Program-made: the position numbers and the translations under genes | Origin: Canibacter zhuwentaonis | Lineage (GTDB): Bacteria; Actinomycetota; Actinomycetes; Actinomycetales; Microbacteriaceae | Assembly: GCF_018531145.1 (NCBI RefSeq) | Contig: NZ_JAHDSZ010000002.1 | Location: 62,001 to 126,000, forward strand | Length of the DNA: 64,000 nucleotides | Reading direction: 5' to 3' | Part shown: piece after piece, positions 8,661 to 17,727 of the stretch | Layout of the letters: the number at the start of each line of letters is the position of its first letter | How positions within the stretch are numbered: the stretch's first letter is position 1 | The notes under the pieces: generated by a model | What the model saw: the letters and a program-made list of their open reading frames with translations, nothing else | Database searches by the model: none | What the model was told of the DNA's origin: nothing

Positions 8661-11419
8661 TGCCGTCAATTATTGATTTTATAGCGGATCTAACAAACAG
8701 TGATCTGCAGTTTTTAGCGCGCGCCCTGGCGGTTGCTGTTGCCTCGAGCATTGTGTGCGCGGTGCTGGGTTGCTACGTGGTTTTACGCGGTATGGCGTTT
8801 ATCGGTGACGCTGTTGCGCACGCGGTTTTTCCCGGGCTTGCAATAGCCTTTGTGTTGCAGGCTAATTTGCTTATTAGCGGAGCTCTCGCGGGAATTGTAA
8901 CCGCCGCTCTGGTGGCGCTTTTCTCGCAGCATCCGCGCCTTAAAAATGACACTGTGATCGGCGTGCTGTTTTCCTTCGCGTTCGGTTTGGGGGTTGTTAT
9001 TATCTCTTTCGCGCCGGGATACGCCGGCAGCCTGCAGCAGTTTTTGTTCGGCTCGATAACCTCCGTAACCCTGTCAGATGTGATTACGGTGGCGGCGATT
9101 GCGCTTGCGCTGTTGCTGCTGCTCGCGCTGATCCATCGCCCGCTCGTGCTTGCCACGCTCGATCGTGAGCTGGCGCTCGCTGCGGGTGTGCGCGTTGGTA
9201 CAATTGAGATTATTTTGCACGTTGCCGTTGCCGTTGCCGTTGTTATTTCCGTGCAGGCCATTGGCAACGTGCTGGTGCTGGCGCTGCTGATAACGCCAGC
9301 TGCAACCGCCCGATTACTAACCAGCAAATTTGGAGTTATGATGACAATCGCCCCTGTTTTCGGTATTTTTGCCGCCGTAACCGGAATGTATTTTTCTTGG
9401 GGGTATGGTCTGCCCGCGGGCGGATCAATAGTGCTCGTTGCCACCGCAATGTTCTTTATAGCATTTCTACTTGCGCCAAAACACGGTGTTTTGCGGGCGG
9501 CAGCAGCGCGGCGAAAGAACTTGAACCCCGGTGTTAAAAAGTCGTGCACCGCTGTTGTCGCGGGCGCGGTTGCGGTCTGTGTTTTTGCGATCGCAACAGT
9601 TGGTGGCGCGTTGTCGGCTGCTCCCGTGGCGGCACAAACGCGGGAGGATGAGATTAGGGTTATTGGCTCTGTGCACGCCGACGCGGTTTCGGCGTACGTT
9701 GATAAGGGTAAGCTCGTGTTGGCAGGCGCTGCCGATGTTGATACTGACGGCGATGGCGTTATTGACCGGGGATCTCGCTTAGATCCCGGCAAAACGGTTT
9801 TTCATCTGGCATCACAAGCCAAACAGGAGCTGCCAGATGACGCAGACTTCGAGTTTTTAGGAAAGCCGGGTGAAAATGTTTGGTTGGCGCCACAGCAGCA
9901 GGATCAGAGCCTTATCTGGTTGGGTTTTAACACCGAGGATGAGTCTGTTGTCACGGCCGTTGGCGAGGGCGCAATTGCGGTTAAGTTGAAGTCTGTGAAA
10001 GGTCCCGGAGCGCTTGAGATTTTCCAGCACGGTATAACCGGGCCGGATCGCCTGTTCAGTTCTGTAACCGAGCTGGTGCCGTGGCAGATGCACGCGCCGC
10101 AGCACGCGCACGCTAACTGGGCGTTTACTAAAGAGGGAGTTTACTACCTCACCTTTGAAATGAGTGCCAAGATTAAAGGTGAGCAGCAGAGTGCGAGCGC
10201 AAGCTACGTGTTCGTGGTTGGTGAGTTGCCCGATAACTTAGCTGATTTGTTTGTAGCGGATGGTGCGCCAAAGCCCGATAATGGTGGGGATGAATCCGGT
10301 GCTGATCCTGTTGTGCCGAACGTAGATCATGCAAATCATGATACTAGCCCGGCGCAGCCGGATCCGCTGCCAGAAAAACCGGCAGATGAGCAGCCGCAGG
10401 CATCAGTTCCGTCACCTGTGCAGCCGCAACCAACCGCGCCTGACGCGCAATCGCAGCTGCCCAGCGCAGTGGCAACTGAGGTGTGCTCTCCGAGTTCGGA
10501 CTTCACCCGTGGGCACATCGACCTGTTTAACGTCACGGCGGTCGGGCGGGTAGCAACTCTGCAGCTCAAAGAGGATGTTACAGGGCGTCACATTTTGCGC
10601 GAGCCTGAGGGAGTTGTTGTGAGCGTTGGCGAGCACGCGCGCACGAGCATTCCCGCTGGATCACCCGGAGCGGGCAGCGGATACGTACTGCCCGTGACGC
10701 AGCGTCACGATTTACCGTGGCCAGGGTGGGACACCAACGATACTCGCGGCAGCAGCTACACCGACGTGAAAATCAGTATTGAAAGCGTGCGTGGCCCGGG
10801 CAGTGTGCACCTTTTCACGCAGAACAGTTTTGGCGGGGTGCGCAGCCTGCTAACGCACGGCGGAACTGGCTTGCCGGGTGTTATTCACGAGCCGCGCCCT
10901 GCGCACACGCACGCGCAGTGGGTTTTTACGCACCAGGGAGTGTACCAGTTGCGCGCGAGCGCGCAGCTCACAGACCCCAGCACGGGAGCCACAATTCACA
11001 CGGCAACTCGGACTTACACCTTTAGGGTTGGTGATGTTTCGCTGGCGGATGCGTTGTGCGGCATTGACGGATCTGCCGGGACTGCTGATAGTAGGCGGGT
11101 TGCCAACGAGATTCCTGTTTATAACGAGACTGCGCAGCAGGTAAAGTCGGGCGCGCAGGCTAAAAAAAATAGCGTGGCTAAAAAAGCGGCTGCTGTGCAG
11201 CTTGGCGCAAAAGCTGCTGAGGCGCTTAAAAAACAGGGGATTAGTCCTGAGGAGTTTGCGCAGCTGAGCCCTGCCGAGCAGCAGGCTATTCTTGACCGGC
11301 TGAACGTGCAGACAGGGATTACAACTTGGCAGGCCGCCGGGTTGGGCGCGCTGGGGATGCTCATTATTGGCGGGATAGTTTATGGCACGGCGCAGATTCT
11401 TAAAAGGTATAGGGTGTAG
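8660..11419 (+). CDS. ABC-3 family permease fused to a two-domain anchored-repeat surface protein
   Basis: 919 residues from a GTG overlapping the ATPase stop (TAGTG). Residues 1-275 are a complete metal-type ABC permease (GMAFIGDAVAHAVFPGLA, DRELALAAGV, LLITPAATARLL). Residues ~293-325 resemble a signal peptide: KK, a hydrophobic helix, then SAAPVAAQ. After this come surface domain 1 (~335-530; GKPGENVWLAPQ, VKGPGALEIF, HAHANWAFTKEGVYYL), a Pro-rich linker (~545-605), surface domain 2 (~612-790; PWPGWDTND, VRGPGSVHLF, HTHAQWVFTHQGVYQL), a helical Lys/Ala-rich region, and a final membrane helix (~886-908) ending KRYRV. The frame is continuous, so I see no stop that would separate two genes. 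Family knowledge places permease and wall protein in separate genes; the fusion is the odd point. Confidence 0.85.
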   Translation: MPSIIDFIADLTNSDLQFLARALAVAVASSIVCAVLGCYVVLRGMAFIGDAVAHAVFPGLAIAFVLQANLLISGALAGIVTAALVALFSQHPRLKNDTVIGVLFSFAFGLGVVIISFAPGYAGSLQQFLFGSITSVTLSDVITVAAIALALLLLLALIHRPLVLATLDRELALAAGVRVGTIEIILHVAVAVAVVISVQAIGNVLVLALLITPAATARLLTSKFGVMMTIAPVFGIFAAVTGMYFSWGYGLPAGGSIVLVATAMFFIAFLLAPKHGVLRAAAARRKNLNPGVKKSCTAVVAGAVAVCVFAIATVGGALSAAPVAAQTREDEIRVIGSVHADAVSAYVDKGKLVLAGAADVDTDGDGVIDRGSRLDPGKTVFHLASQAKQELPDDADFEFLGKPGENVWLAPQQQDQSLIWLGFNTEDESVVTAVGEGAIAVKLKSVKGPGALEIFQHGITGPDRLFSSVTELVPWQMHAPQHAHANWAFTKEGVYYLTFEMSAKIKGEQQSASASYVFVVGELPDNLADLFVADGAPKPDNGGDESGADPVVPNVDHANHDTSPAQPDPLPEKPADEQPQASVPSPVQPQPTAPDAQSQLPSAVATEVCSPSSDFTRGHIDLFNVTAVGRVATLQLKEDVTGRHILREPEGVVVSVGEHARTSIPAGSPGAGSGYVLPVTQRHDLPWPGWDTNDTRGSSYTDVKISIESVRGPGSVHLFTQNSFGGVRSLLTHGGTGLPGVIHEPRPAHTHAQWVFTHQGVYQLRASAQLTDPSTGATIHTATRTYTFRVGDVSLADALCGIDGSAGTADSRRVANEIPVYNETAQQVKSGAQAKKNSVAKKAAAVQLGAKAAEALKKQGISPEEFAQLSPAEQQAILDRLNVQTGITTWQAAGLGALGMLIIGGIVYGTAQILKRYRV

Positions 11420-11512
11420 AGTCTGCCGGGTTTGCGCTGTCTGCGGGGCTTGCGCTAAGTCTAATCGGCGAGCATAATTAGCCCGCTTGTATAACTAACC
11501 AATGAGGAAAAT

Positions 11513-11635
11513 ATGGCTTTAGATAGCTTCAGTGTTGAGGTTAACCTGCGGGTTGGTCAGAGCAGCGACGCAAAAAGGTTGGCGCAGCCTGGGGCGTATG
11601 ATTTTGCTTGCCCTTGCAATAGACTTGCTGTATGA
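11513..11635 (+). CDS. Small ORF (40 aa) translationally coupled to the nuclease-helicase gene
   Basis: ATG 11513 is preceded by GAGGAAA (11504-11510). The 40-residue product begins MALDSFSVEVNLRVGQ and ends ACPCNRLAV. Its TGA (11633-11635) overlaps the ATG of the next gene as ATGA, the classical coupling arrangement. I do not recognise the protein. It could be a real small partner, a leader peptide that sets translation of the large gene, or a chance ORF. The next gene has no other obvious ribosome-binding site, which favours coupling. Confidence 0.45.
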   Translation: MALDSFSVEVNLRVGQSSDAKRLAQPGAYDFACPCNRLAV

Positions 11636-14600
11636 GGTATCAGCCTAATCGAGTTATTTTATCGCCGAGCGATATTAATAGTTTTATGCTGTGCGAGTTT
11701 GGGTTTTTGCGGCGCTTCGATAAATTGCTTGGGCGAGATGTTGAGATCCCCGCAGAGCCTCGTAACGAGGTGCTTGAGTACACCAGCAAGCTAGGCTTTA
11801 AGCATGAGGAAGAACAGCTGGCGGAGTATCGTAAGATCTACGACACGGTTGTTGATATTAGTGAAGAGTGCGGTGATGGGAAAGGCGAAGCTGATTTAGA
11901 GCTTGCACACGAAACGACCTTAGCTGCTCTTAAAAACGGGGCAGATGTTGTCTATCAGGCTGTTTTCTACGATTCAGCGGCGCAGGCGGATACGAAACCT
12001 GGGCGTCTAAGGTTTGGTTTTTTAGGCTACGGGGATTTTCTCGTGCGCCAGTCAGACGGTTCATATCAAGTGCAAGACACTAAATTTTCGCGTAAAGCCC
12101 GCGCGAGCGCACTGTTGCAGCTCGCAGCCTACGCTGAACAGCTAGCGCAAAACGATATCGCGGTGCATCCGCTGGTTGCGCTTTTGCACGGTGATAAGAG
12201 CGTTACAGAGCATAAGCTGTATGATATCAACGGCGTACTTGCACAGATGAAATCAAAAGCCTACGCCGTATTGCAGGAGCGCTATAACGCCTGTGATGCA
12301 AACGGCGCGCGGCGCGCGGCGCCTCCTGTTGATATTAGCAATCCCGCAATTAGAGCGTGTCTCGAGTGTGAGTTTTGTTTAGCGAAGATGCGTCTTAAAA
12401 ACGATATTGGATTAATTGCTGGAATTACGCACAGCCAGCGTAAAATCCTATTGCAGAATGGCTTTACAGATATTAACAAACTTGTTAGAACACAAGCAAA
12501 AGACGGCTCAGCTATTAAAACAGCGGAGGAAATAAGGGCTGCGTATCAGAAGATTGCGGGTAATATTAGCTATGCAGAGTTTGAGAGGTTGGTGTATCAG
12601 GGCTACGGGCAGAGTTTGCGTACCCCTGAAGGCGGGATTTTGTGGAAGCCTTTTTCAGACGCTATGGCAAATCTGATCGTGCCGCAAACGGTCGCAAAAG
12701 ATGTTTTTGTAACCTTTGGGCACAACGATCACCTTCCAATTTCAAACAGCGCAGGTGATCCTGTCGATGTGGGCATTACCTATTTTATGGCGATTAGTCA
12801 GGCGGATGCTGTAGCCCATAAACTAGAGTTTAAAACCGCGTGGGCTTTTGATTTTGAGCAAGAGAGAGAGCTTTTTTACTGGCTAATGAAGGCGCTAGAG
12901 GAGCAGCTTAGAAAATCCACTGAAAGCCGTGTTTTCTACTTCGGAGGCGATGTGCTCCGTAGACTAAAAGCTTTGAGCGAGCGCCACAAAATAGGAGAGA
13001 CGGAATTAAATAAATGGCTTGTTACGAACAAACTGGTAGATCTGAGAAAGATCGTTGTGAATACTTTTTATATAGGGGTTGAAAAATACGCTATTGAAAA
13101 TTTGAAAAATGTGTTTAATCCAGCGAACACTGCGGAGGTTATCGAGCCGCTGCAAATAACCCTGCCAAAGTTTAATAAACTTATTGAGCTGGAGGCGGGC
13201 AGCGCTGAGTATAACTCTCTGAGGCGCGAGCTGGAAAATGAACTGCTTGCAGAAAACAAAAGCCTGCTAGAACTGCATAATTGGTTACTGCAGGCAAAGC
13301 AGGGCGGCAGTGAAAATTGGCTCATTGACACGACTGCACAAGCAAACATTATGACGCCTGTGAAAACACTGATCCCTAAAACGGAGACTGATAAGACCGT
13401 TAGGCGTTATAGAGAGCGCGCATTAGAGACGAATTCGGCTGATGAAGCTATTGCTTTTGCAATGATTGCGGAGTCTTTTAAATTCTATTCCAGAGAAGAA
13501 GAAGCACAATCTATGCAGCGTCGCGAAATGCTTGAAACAGGGGTTGAAAACTGGTCTGAATCAAGCGATGCGATTGTAATTGATGAGGCTAAAACGCAGC
13601 AGAACGGGGCTGCTGCCGCGTCGTCGATTATAACAGTTTATTTTGATAAAAAAAGCAGTAAGTATAAAAAATACGGTGAGGGCAGGGATATCGATCTGGT
13701 TTATGATCAGCCAGTGCCGGGAGCAAACCAACACACACTCAACGGCAGATGTCTTAAGAGAGCGAAAATTAGTGCTATTGCGGAGGGTGTTGCTGAAATT
13801 AAAGTTCCTAGAGGCGACAAGATTCTATTTGCGCCGCGCGCAATTTTGCCAGCAGATAATATTCCCACAGTTATTCTCAGTAAAGCGGTGGATTCGTGGG
13901 CAGTTAATCTGAATGACAGCCTTGATAAGGGGGCTGTGCAAGATGCCGGATATGAGTTGTTGGTGAGAAATTTACCGCGCACTAAGGACAAAAAAGGTAT
14001 TGCACAGCAGGGAAGTGATGAGTATGCGCGTTTTGAACAGGGCGCAGATGATCCTAAAATTGCCGCCATCACGGATGCTGTTTTGCGCCTTGATAACTCA
14101 GTGTTGCCGGTGCAAGGACCCCCAGGAGCTGGCAAAACTTTTGTTTCGGCAAGGGTTATTAGAAACCTTGTGCTTAAACACGGTTGGTGTATTGGAGTTG
14201 TTGGGCAGTCGCACGCTGTTGTTGAAAACCTGCTAAACGGCGTTGTTTCTGCAGGTGTGCCGAGGGATCAAGTTCTCAAAAAGAGAGACGCTAAAACGTG
14301 TAAAGAGGCAAAGTTTAAGAATTTTAAAGACGAGAAGGATGACCTTGTGAAAGAGCTGCACTCGTTAAAAGATGCTGGGCGCGGATTCGTTGTTGGCGGA
14401 ACCGCATGGAATTTCGCGGGGCGGACGCTTTTTTCGGTTAAAGAACTTGATTTGTTGGTTGTTGACGAGGGCGGGCAGTTTGGTTTAATTTCGACTCTGG
14501 CGTGTTTGACCTCTGCTAAAAACCTGTTGCTCGTTGGCGATCCGCAACAATTGCCGCAGGTTTCTGTTGCTAAACATCCGCTATCAATTGAGCAGTCGGC

Positions 14601-15276
14601 GCTTGGCTGGTTGGTTAATAACGCGGATATAATTCCTCCTGAACGGGGCTACTTTTTGGACACTAGCTGGCGTATGAATGAGAAACTGTGTGACGTGGTT
14701 TCTCGCATTAGTTACGGCGGTAAGCTGAAGGCTGCTAAGCGTGCGGATCGCGCAGAAATTAGCGGCTGGTACGAGGCGGGGAGCTATTGGCATCCGGTTG
14801 AACACTCGGGAAACTCGGTTTCTTCTGTTGCAGAGGCCGAAGCTGTTGTGAGACTCTGCCAGGATGCCCTGCAAAAAGCGCGAGTGGTATCTGTAGAGGG
14901 TAACTCACAGGCGATTACCGAAGCTGATATTATTGTTGTCACCCCTTTCCGGGCGCAGGTTGATTTGGTGACAGAAAAGCTGATCGAGGCTGGTATTGAG
15001 AATATCAGAGTTAATACGGTGGATAAGTTTCAAGGGCAGGAGGCGCAGATTTCCATTGTGACAATGGCGGCGTCTGAGGTCTATGAAAACTCGCGCGGTA
15101 TCGGATTTTTGTTGAGCCGTAACAGGCTCAATGTTGCGCTCAGCCGTGCAAAATGGTCTGCGCACCTCATTAGCAGTCGCGAGCTGGGTAATACGCAACC
15201 GGTAACCGCCGAAGATATTGTTAATATATCCGGATATATTACTGCCCAAAGCAGTGCGAAGGAGGTTATTATTTAG
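11632..15276 (+). CDS. RecB-like nuclease fused to SF1 (Dna2/UPF1-like) helicase, TM0106-type
   Basis: 1214 residues. The N-terminal ~280 hold a PD-(D/E)XK nuclease signature: GYGDFLVRQSDG (~133-144), QVQDTKFS (~148-155) and QLAAYAEQL, followed by a Cys cluster CLECEFC (~243-249) that may hold an Fe-S cluster or zinc. After a long middle region, the helicase has Walker A GPPGAGKTF (~830), a Walker B-like VVDEGGQF (~943), GDPQQLPQV, VNTVDKFQGQEAQ (~1127) and NRLNVALSRAK (~1165). This order (nuclease, then SF1B helicase) is that of the TM0106 RecB-like family. It acts on DNA ends or branched DNA; its precise role is unknown. Codon use is more AT-rich than in neighbouring genes. Confidence 0.85.
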   Translation: MRYQPNRVILSPSDINSFMLCEFGFLRRFDKLLGRDVEIPAEPRNEVLEYTSKLGFKHEEEQLAEYRKIYDTVVDISEECGDGKGEADLELAHETTLAALKNGADVVYQAVFYDSAAQADTKPGRLRFGFLGYGDFLVRQSDGSYQVQDTKFSRKARASALLQLAAYAEQLAQNDIAVHPLVALLHGDKSVTEHKLYDINGVLAQMKSKAYAVLQERYNACDANGARRAAPPVDISNPAIRACLECEFCLAKMRLKNDIGLIAGITHSQRKILLQNGFTDINKLVRTQAKDGSAIKTAEEIRAAYQKIAGNISYAEFERLVYQGYGQSLRTPEGGILWKPFSDAMANLIVPQTVAKDVFVTFGHNDHLPISNSAGDPVDVGITYFMAISQADAVAHKLEFKTAWAFDFEQERELFYWLMKALEEQLRKSTESRVFYFGGDVLRRLKALSERHKIGETELNKWLVTNKLVDLRKIVVNTFYIGVEKYAIENLKNVFNPANTAEVIEPLQITLPKFNKLIELEAGSAEYNSLRRELENELLAENKSLLELHNWLLQAKQGGSENWLIDTTAQANIMTPVKTLIPKTETDKTVRRYRERALETNSADEAIAFAMIAESFKFYSREEEAQSMQRREMLETGVENWSESSDAIVIDEAKTQQNGAAAASSIITVYFDKKSSKYKKYGEGRDIDLVYDQPVPGANQHTLNGRCLKRAKISAIAEGVAEIKVPRGDKILFAPRAILPADNIPTVILSKAVDSWAVNLNDSLDKGAVQDAGYELLVRNLPRTKDKKGIAQQGSDEYARFEQGADDPKIAAITDAVLRLDNSVLPVQGPPGAGKTFVSARVIRNLVLKHGWCIGVVGQSHAVVENLLNGVVSAGVPRDQVLKKRDAKTCKEAKFKNFKDEKDDLVKELHSLKDAGRGFVVGGTAWNFAGRTLFSVKELDLLVVDEGGQFGLISTLACLTSAKNLLLVGDPQQLPQVSVAKHPLSIEQSALGWLVNNADIIPPERGYFLDTSWRMNEKLCDVVSRISYGGKLKAAKRADRAEISGWYEAGSYWHPVEHSGNSVSSVAEAEAVVRLCQDALQKARVVSVEGNSQAITEADIIVVTPFRAQVDLVTEKLIEAGIENIRVNTVDKFQGQEAQISIVTMAASEVYENSRGIGFLLSRNRLNVALSRAKWSAHLISSRELGNTQPVTAEDIVNISGYITAQSSAKEVII

Positions 15277-15319
15277 GGCTGTAGGCTATTTTCCGTTTAA
15301 AAGAACTCGTAGGAGATTG

Positions 15320-16897
15320 TTATTTAGAGTTATAAACTATTTCTCCGCTAACAATCGTGGTTAGCACGCGCAACTGCCAGAGCTCTGCGGCATCAACCCG
15401 GAAAGGATCCTGGTTAACGGCGATAAAGTCAGCAAGGTGGTTTTTGCTGAGGTAGCCGGAACGGTTTTCGATCCCAGCCGCATAGGCTGCTCCGTGGGTG
15501 TAGGCTTGCAGTGTTTGCAGTCTTGTTAACCGTTCGTGCGGTTCACGACCCCCTGCGGGAATCCCGTTTTGTTTGGTGCGTGTTACTGCGGCATGCACAC
15601 CGTGAAAAGGATCGGGTAGTCCGAGCGGGCTATCGGATCCCAAAGCGAGCGTTGCCCCGGTTTTCAGCAAACTCTGCCACGGGTAAAACAGAGTGTCCGC
15701 AGAATTAATAATTTCAATACTGCGCGGATAATCGCCGGTGCAGTGGGTCGGTTGCATAGACACACAAACCCCCAGTTCGGCGTAGCGTTTCAGGTCGCTT
15801 TCTTTTATAAGCTGTGCGTGTTCGATCCGGTTGCGCAGGTTAAAGCGCGTAGCAATTTCGCGCGTTTTCTCGAAAATATCAAGCACCAGAGTGTTTGCGC
15901 GATTTCCAATAGCGTGCACGCTAACAGCTAAACCGTGTTCGTTTGCGGTGATTACATCGCGTTCCAGTTCTTCACGGTTAAAGGTGAGCATACCGTGATT
16001 TGAGGGGTTATCCGCGTACGGTTCGTGCAGGTATGCGGTACGCGCGCCGAGCGTGCCATCCGCAAAAAACTTCACAGAAGCGGTGCTCAGCGTGTGGTCG
16101 CCGTCACCGGTTTCGCGCCCCTTAGCGAGCGCAATATTCATTTCATTGGCGCGCACAGACTTGTGCACGCGCAGCTTGAGCTGCTCCGCCAGATGCAGCT
16201 GTGTAAGCAACACACGAGTGTGCTCGGTATCAAAATCGGTGACGTGCGTGATGCCGAGCGCCAAAATCTGCTGCTGTACCCGGTCAAGCTCCGTAAGTAG
16301 CAGCTCGCGCAGCGCGGTGTCAGCCCGTTTAAGCAGCGGTGTTATCGCGTGTTCGAGCAGCTGCCCGGTTAGTTTGCCGTTTGCATCGCGGACAATTTTA
16401 CCGCCGGCGGGGTCTGGCGTGTCAGCGGTAATTTCGGCAGCTCTCAGGGCGGCAGAGTTTGCCCACCCGGTGTGCCCGTCAGCGCTTGTTATCAGAGCTG
16501 GTCTATTTCCAAAAATGCTGTCCAAAAAGGTGACATTAATAAGCTCGCGTCCTCGCTGGTTTTGCGGATCATAGTGCCCGCCTATAATCCACTCTTGGTT
16601 TTGGTGGGTGTTGTTGAACTTGCGCAGCACTTCGCTAACCTGTTCAATATCGGTGCAGGAAAAAAGGTTTGGTGCGAGCCTGTCTGATGCCATCATGCCA
16701 AGGTGAATATGCGAGTCGTGAAAAGCCGGTAAAACAGCCGCACCCGGCAGCTCAACAACTGCCGCGCCGCACCCGGCAACAAGCCTGGCGGTGTCAAAAT
16801 CACCGATAAACTCGATAAAGCCGGTCTCATTGCTCACAATTGCGCCGTCAATGGGGGTGTCGGTGTGGAGAGTGTATATGCGCGAGTGCTTGTACAC
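15320..16897 (-). CDS. YtcJ-like metal-dependent amidohydrolase
   Basis: 525 residues of the amidohydrolase superfamily. Metal-site and catalytic runs are all visible: HDSHIHLG near residue 60, SVKFFADGTLG, AVSVHAIGNRAN, RIEHAQLI, and GSDSPLGLPDPF near the C-terminus. The order and spacing are those of the YtcJ/exoenzyme-regulatory AepA group, whose substrates are mostly unknown. The start is GTG 16897 without a convincing ribosome-binding site. It lies 32 nt downstream of an Ala-rich hypothetical gene on the same strand and may be co-transcribed with it. Confidence 0.88.
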   Translation of the reverse strand: MYKHSRIYTLHTDTPIDGAIVSNETGFIEFIGDFDTARLVAGCGAAVVELPGAAVLPAFHDSHIHLGMMASDRLAPNLFSCTDIEQVSEVLRKFNNTHQNQEWIIGGHYDPQNQRGRELINVTFLDSIFGNRPALITSADGHTGWANSAALRAAEITADTPDPAGGKIVRDANGKLTGQLLEHAITPLLKRADTALRELLLTELDRVQQQILALGITHVTDFDTEHTRVLLTQLHLAEQLKLRVHKSVRANEMNIALAKGRETGDGDHTLSTASVKFFADGTLGARTAYLHEPYADNPSNHGMLTFNREELERDVITANEHGLAVSVHAIGNRANTLVLDIFEKTREIATRFNLRNRIEHAQLIKESDLKRYAELGVCVSMQPTHCTGDYPRSIEIINSADTLFYPWQSLLKTGATLALGSDSPLGLPDPFHGVHAAVTRTKQNGIPAGGREPHERLTRLQTLQAYTHGAAYAAGIENRSGYLSKNHLADFIAVNQDPFRVDAAELWQLRVLTTIVSGEIVYNSK

Positions 16898-16929
16898 GGT
16901 TTTTTGTTTTAAGATTGTTTGAATGGCGG

Positions 16930-17574
16930 TTACGCTCCTTTGGTTGCGACTACTGCGGGAGTTTTTGCGGCTAATCCCGCACGTTTTGTAAGCTCTGCTG
17001 TTGTTTCGTGTGCGGCGGATGTGTCACCTGAGGCGGGTGCTTCGACCGCAACTGATGTTGCGCCCGGGGCGGTCGCAACATCAGTTTTGTGGGTTGCGCT
17101 AATAAATCCGGCGGCGCTCATCGCACAGAGAAGCTCTTGCGGAGCTTCAAGGCGTGCTATTGAATCCACCATTTTATCGCCGAGTTCTGCAATAACGCGC
17201 GCTATCGCGGATCTGCACGCGCCGGCTGTGACCGCCGTGCTGCTTGCAGCGGCGCTCGCTGCATTGCCCATGGCTGCACTATCCGCTGTACCCCCTGGCG
17301 CATTGGCTTCTGGCACATTGCTTGCCGCGCCCGCAGGAGCGCTCGCTGGAGCTGTTGTGTTTGAAACTCCAGCTGTAAATTCGTAACTCTGCTTGGCGTA
17401 TGTAACGTCCGCGTCCGTCGCCACTGTCGCAACTATTGCAGCCGGAGTGACGCTCAAAATCAGTGAGAGTTCGGTTTTACCCGCGGAGGTTAAATTCATC
17501 ACAGAGGGCTTTTTTGCGGGCTTCTTATGCGCTGTTGCAGAATGTTCATTTTTGAACGTAAACTTTAACTCCAT
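16930..17574 (-). CDS. Hypothetical Ala-rich protein
   Basis: About 214 residues from ATG 17574 (MELKFTFKNEHSATAHKK); a TTG at 17583 is also in frame. I do not recognise a family. The N-terminus is basic, followed by a moderately hydrophobic stretch (LSLILSVTPAAIVATVAT, ~37-54), then low-complexity Ala/Thr/Ser/Val sequence with one more ordered segment (~120-155, SAIARVIAELGDKMVDSIARL). No ribosome-binding site is clear. An overlapping 155-residue ORF on the plus strand (16919-17386) is equally Ala-rich and probably a shadow. Its position 32 nt before the amidohydrolase favours the minus strand. Confidence 0.5.
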   Translation of the reverse strand: MELKFTFKNEHSATAHKKPAKKPSVMNLTSAGKTELSLILSVTPAAIVATVATDADVTYAKQSYEFTAGVSNTTAPASAPAGAASNVPEANAPGGTADSAAMGNAASAAASSTAVTAGACRSAIARVIAELGDKMVDSIARLEAPQELLCAMSAAGFISATHKTDVATAPGATSVAVEAPASGDTSAAHETTAELTKRAGLAAKTPAVVATKGA

Positions 17575-17727
17575 AATTAACAAGCATAGCGATTTTCAAG
17601 CGGAAAAGTAATATATTTGCGCGCCGCTGTAATCGTCGTGTAAGCTACGAGTTTTCTCAGCCGGGTCGCGTTTAGCTTTGGTAAAATTGATTCTTACCTC
17701 TTTGTATCTAAACCCCTAGGATTTTCT

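Noticed and set aside
8773-9792. 339-residue open frame on the minus strand
   Set aside because: It lies antisense to the permease part of the fusion gene, is Ser/Thr/Ala-rich low complexity, and has no recognisable domain; the plus-strand frame carries clear permease motifs.
16919-17386. 155-residue plus-strand Ala-rich ORF
   Set aside because: Overlaps the minus-strand Ala-rich gene, which continues the direction of the amidohydrolase; the plus product looks like a compositional mirror.
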